NCBI GenBank assembly: GCA_018662225.1
Contig: JABJGO010000055.1
Span: forward strand, 1-64,000
DNA: 64,000 nucleotides
Reading direction: 5' to 3'
Source: Rhodospirillales bacterium
GTDB lineage: Bacteria; Pseudomonadota; Alphaproteobacteria; Rhodospirillales; Casp-alpha2
Shown: piece after piece, positions 61,534 to 64,000 of the stretch
Layout: each line of letters starts with the position of its first letter
Position numbering within the stretch: the first letter of the stretch is position 1
The notes under the pieces: model-generated
Database searches by the model: none
What the model was told of the DNA's origin: nothing
Seen by the model: only the letters and a program-made list of their open reading frames with translations
Position numbers and translations under genes: made by a program

Positions 61534-61560
61534 ATGACCGCCAAGTTTCCCGCTTACTAA
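61534..61560 (+). CDS. Possible 8-codon leader peptide (MTAKFPAY)
   Basis: ATG at 61534 is preceded by GGAGGA with an ideal 6-base spacer, stronger than the site before rpoH itself. The ORF ends after eight codons (MTAKFPAY, TAA). It lies in the rpoH leader, 125 bases before the rpoH start. A strong start signal on so short an ORF suggests a regulatory upstream ORF. A 62-codon frame that also crosses this stretch starts with TTG and looks like chance. Confidence 0.5.
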   Translation: MTAKFPAY

Positions 61561-61685
61561 TCCCTGAATATGTGCGTGCGTGTAATCGCATAGCACAGGT
61601 CGTTGTCTGGGTTTCTCTCAGATCGGCCACACTGTATCAGCTGACGCACCGTTGGCGAGAACACGAAGAATTGGGAGAGTAAGAC

Positions 61686-62588
61686 ATGTCAAAAACCTAT
61701 TTACCGCAGCTGACCGTTGATGGCGGACTGACGAATTATTTTCAGGCAGTCTGGAAATTCCCCATCCTGGACAGGGATGAGGAATACATGCTGGCCGAAC
61801 GCTTCCGCAGTCACGGTGACAGCAACGCAGCCCACAAGCTGGTCACGTCGCATTTGCGTCTGGTGGCCAAGATCGCCATGAAATTCAAGGGCTATGGTCT
61901 GCCCATGGCTGATCTGGTGTCTGAGGGCAATATCGGCCTGATGAAGGCCGTTAAGAAATTCGAGCCGGAGCGGGGCTTCCGTTTGTCCACCTATGCTATG
62001 TGGTGGATCAAAGCCTCGATCACCGAGCACATTCTTAAGTCGTGGTCATTGGTGAAGCTGGGTACGGTGGCGTCGCAGAAGAAGCTGTTCTTCTCGCTGC
62101 GTGGTATCAAATCACGCCTGAACATCATGGACGGTGGTGAGCTGACCAACGAACAGGCCGATAAGGTGGCCGAAATCACCGGTGTGGCCAGCCATGACGT
62201 AAAACACATGAACCAGCGCCTGGCGGCCCGCGATTATTCGCTGAATGCGACCGTGGGTAACGAGGACGATGGCACCGTAGAATACCTGGATACGCTGGTG
62301 GATGGCGGATTGACGCCGGAAGCCCGCCTTGCCACATCGGAAGAGTTCTCCGCGCGCAACTCGCTGCTACAGGATGCATTGGCCGCTTTACCGGACCGCG
62401 AGCGGGAAATCTTCACCGAACGCCGCCTGAGCGATGATCCCAAGACCCTTGAAGAGCTGGGCGGGGTGTACGGCGTCAGCCGCGAACGCATCCGCCAGCT
62501 TGAGGTCCGCGCCTTTGATAAGGTCAAGAATGCAATTCTGGACGCAGCTGGCGAGAATGCGCCGGATTTGTTGAGCGCGCTGACTTAA
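61686..62588 (+). CDS. rpoH: RNA polymerase sigma-32 factor RpoH
   Basis: The protein is 300 residues. Region 2 contains HLRLVAKIAMKFKGYGLPMA and GFRLSTYAMWWIKASITEHI. The RpoH box QKKLFFSLRGIKSRL, diagnostic for heat-shock sigma factors, follows near residue 140. Region 4 is seen as ERRLSDDPKTLEELGGVYGV then SRERIRQLEVRAFDKVKNAI. It directs transcription of heat-shock genes. It is preceded by a 285-base leader with a promoter, hairpin and short ORF and is followed by a strong terminator, so it is transcribed alone. Confidence 0.97.
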   Translation: MSKTYLPQLTVDGGLTNYFQAVWKFPILDRDEEYMLAERFRSHGDSNAAHKLVTSHLRLVAKIAMKFKGYGLPMADLVSEGNIGLMKAVKKFEPERGFRLSTYAMWWIKASITEHILKSWSLVKLGTVASQKKLFFSLRGIKSRLNIMDGGELTNEQADKVAEITGVASHDVKHMNQRLAARDYSLNATVGNEDDGTVEYLDTLVDGGLTPEARLATSEEFSARNSLLQDALAALPDREREIFTERRLSDDPKTLEELGGVYGVSRERIRQLEVRAFDKVKNAILDAAGENAPDLLSALT

Positions 62589-62613
62589 ATCGTCCATCCA
62601 AACCTTAAATATG

Positions 62614-62648
62614 AAAAGCCCGGCATGTCAGAGTGCCGGGCTTTTTGT
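62614..62648 (+). terminator. Rho-independent terminator of rpoH
   Basis: AAAAGCCCGGCA (62614-62625) pairs with TGCCGGGCTTTT (62634-62645), a 12-base stem with an 8-base loop, followed by TTG TTA. It begins 25 bases after the rpoH stop. Confidence 0.92.
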
Positions 62649-62792
62649 TATGGGGGGGCAGATATGAAATGATATTCACCAAAACGCCTGCTGATGACCC
62701 AGAGCGAAATTTCTTCCATCGGTGGTGAGGCTCGTATACGGTTTGCTGCGATATGAATACCATTCGGGAAATATAGGATAATAGGAAGCATT

Positions 62793-64000
62793 ATGCAGCA
62801 GGACCGGCCCAATATTGTATTGATCTTTGTCGATAATCAGCCTGCCAATATGATGGGTTGCTCGGGCAATGACGAAATTCACACACCGAACCTTGATCGT
62901 CTTGCATCAAAGGGAACCCGGTTCGCCAACGCCTTTTGCCCCAATGCCATGTGCTCGCCCTGTCGCGCTTCGGTGCTGACGGGCCTTATGCCATCACAGC
63001 ATGGTGTCCATACGTGGATTGATGAAGGGGTTATGGATACATGGCCCGATAACTGGAATGCGATTGACGAATTCCGTAGCTTGCCCAAGCGCCTGCTTGA
63101 TGATGGCTACGACACGGCATTGTTTGGAAAATATCATCTGGGTCTCGCCGATGAACCACAAAACGGTTTCAAGAAATGGGTGACCATGCAAATCGGGCAC
63201 GTGCAGTCCTTTTATGACAATTTGATGATCGAAAACGGCAAGAGCTTTGTGCATCCGGGCCATTCGGTGGATTTCTTCACCGAACGCGCCGTCGATTATA
63301 TTGAGGACAAGGCCGCCACGCCGGAAGAACCATTTTTTATGTTTCTGACGTACCCTGCACCATACGGGCACTGGCCGTCCATTCAGGGCGAGCCAACCAA
63401 CCGGTTCGCCGACAAGTATCGCGACACCCCGTTCAATTCGGTACCGCGCGAAGGGGTCAGTGATGAGCTCATGGACTGGCTGCGTGTGCGTCATGAGAGA
63501 GTTAAAGATGAATACCCAAGCTATGTTGAATATCTTATTAAGATGCTCAATGACATGCCAACCCTGCGCAATTATTACTCACAGATGAGCATGGTTGATT
63601 CTGGTGTCGGCAAGGTTCTCGGCGCACTGGAAGAACACAACCTGGATGACAACACGCTGGTTATCTATACCTCTGATCATGGCATGTCCCTTGGCGAGCA
63701 CGGGTTCTGGGGGCACGGTGAGGATACATGGCCGTCCAACACCCACCGCGAAGCCAACCACATTCCGCTGATCATCAAGTCGCCGGCTCAATCGAATGGT
63801 GGCCAAACCAGCGAGCAGATGGTCGGCACGATCGATCTGTATTCCACCGTACTGGACTACACCGGATCGGACGGCCCGGACCCGGCGGAAACCTCATCAC
63901 AGAGCCTGCGCACACTGATCGATGACCCGGACGCAGACTGGCGCGATGCCGTCTTTATGGAGCAGGAAGAAACTCGCTCGATCCGGACCCGTCAGTGGCT
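62793..64000 (+). CDS. Sulfatase-family hydrolase, 3' end beyond the window
   Basis: The gene starts at ATG 62793 (AGGA 7 bases upstream) and is open to the window end, about 402 residues visible. The N-terminus shows RPNIVLIFVDNQPANMMG with metal-binding Asp, then HTPNLDRLASKGTRFANAF. The formylglycine motif C-S-P-C-R lies in AMCSPCRASVLTG near residue 56. FGKYHLG and the TSDHGMSLGEHG motif follow. Family members hydrolyse sulfate esters, or phosphonates in some. The usual D-D pair near the N-terminus reads D-N. The substrate is unknown. Sulfatase genes are common in marine heterotrophs. Confidence 0.9.
   Translation, partial: MQQDRPNIVLIFVDNQPANMMGCSGNDEIHTPNLDRLASKGTRFANAFCPNAMCSPCRASVLTGLMPSQHGVHTWIDEGVMDTWPDNWNAIDEFRSLPKRLLDDGYDTALFGKYHLGLADEPQNGFKKWVTMQIGHVQSFYDNLMIENGKSFVHPGHSVDFFTERAVDYIEDKAATPEEPFFMFLTYPAPYGHWPSIQGEPTNRFADKYRDTPFNSVPREGVSDELMDWLRVRHERVKDEYPSYVEYLIKMLNDMPTLRNYYSQMSMVDSGVGKVLGALEEHNLDDNTLVIYTSDHGMSLGEHGFWGHGEDTWPSNTHREANHIPLIIKSPAQSNGGQTSEQMVGTIDLYSTVLDYTGSDGPDPAETSSQSLRTLIDDPDADWRDAVFMEQEETRSIRTRQW

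Noticed and set aside
61494-61682. 62-codon frame starting with TTG before rpoH
   Set aside because: No good ribosome-binding site and unconvincing composition; the 8-codon ORF in another frame has a much better start signal.
1-64000. CRISPR arrays, prophage, insertion sequences, rRNA or tRNA genes
   Set aside because: No regularly spaced repeats, transposase, integrase, phage structural genes or RNA gene signatures were found by reading.

Overview
The window is about 64 kb of chromosomal DNA, roughly 50-55% G+C, from an alphaproteobacterium, probably a free-living, possibly marine, Rhodospirillales-like heterotroph. This is inferred from the hpnCDE squalene/hopanoid genes, a single-domain PAS_5 protein, an alphaproteobacterial RpoH, tripartite (TTT) and TRAP transporter genes, and many small catabolic cassettes with their own LysR or GntR regulators. 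No rRNA, tRNA, CRISPR array, prophage or insertion sequence was recognised. The first and last genes are cut by the window edges.

Layout. 0-7 kb: end of a DapA-type lyase gene, a flavodoxin-like reductase, an operon for a tungsten/molybdenum aldehyde ferredoxin oxidoreductase (ferredoxin, AOR, MoaD-like protein, PAS_5 protein), and a LysR regulator divergent from an MttB-type methyltransferase. 6.7-8.5 kb: an accessory patch with a frameshifted pseudogene, a HigBA-like toxin-antitoxin pair and repeat-rich DNA. 8.5-24 kb: catabolic and housekeeping genes (PanE-like reductase, HAD phosphatase, GMC and DAO flavoenzymes, GreB-like factor, EamA transporter, cupin, AA_synth, LLM flavoenzyme, fused PabBC, phosphotransferase, MaoC-type hydratase, ADP-forming acyl-CoA synthetase). 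24-28 kb: small regulatory genes (response regulator, ParB-like protein, cold-shock protein, two small ORFs), a truncated TRAP permease gene and an RpiR regulator.

28-43 kb is the most coherent system: oxalate and formate metabolism. It holds an NAD-dependent formate dehydrogenase (FdsA and a fused FdsG-FdsB), a divergent FCD-type GntR regulator, a TctCBA tripartite transporter, oxalyl-CoA decarboxylase, formyl-CoA:oxalate CoA-transferase, a stand-alone homologue of the formyl-tetrahydrofolate hydrolase domain of ALDH1L1, and formate-tetrahydrofolate ligase. Three perfect copies of TGGTATACCA, two before the formate dehydrogenase and one before the transporter operon, suggest that one regulator controls both branches. 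The proposed route is oxalate import, cyclic CoA transfer and decarboxylation to formate, then either oxidation to CO2 with NADH or capture on tetrahydrofolate. The tctC-tctB junction carries three consecutive hairpins, one enclosing the tctB ribosome-binding site and start codon.

43-54 kb: universal stress protein, quinone oxidoreductase, two tandem paralogous MFS transporters, and a LysR-controlled nitrogen cassette (ureidoglycolate lyase family, class III aminotransferase, DadA-like oxidase, GST, Tat-exported polyamine-type binding protein), followed by a MetE catalytic-domain protein. 55-64 kb: envelope and stress genes: HpnM/MlaC, hpnC, hpnD, hpnE, ispH, an MlaA-like protein, rpoH with a long structured leader and a possible 8-codon leader peptide, and the start of a sulfatase gene.
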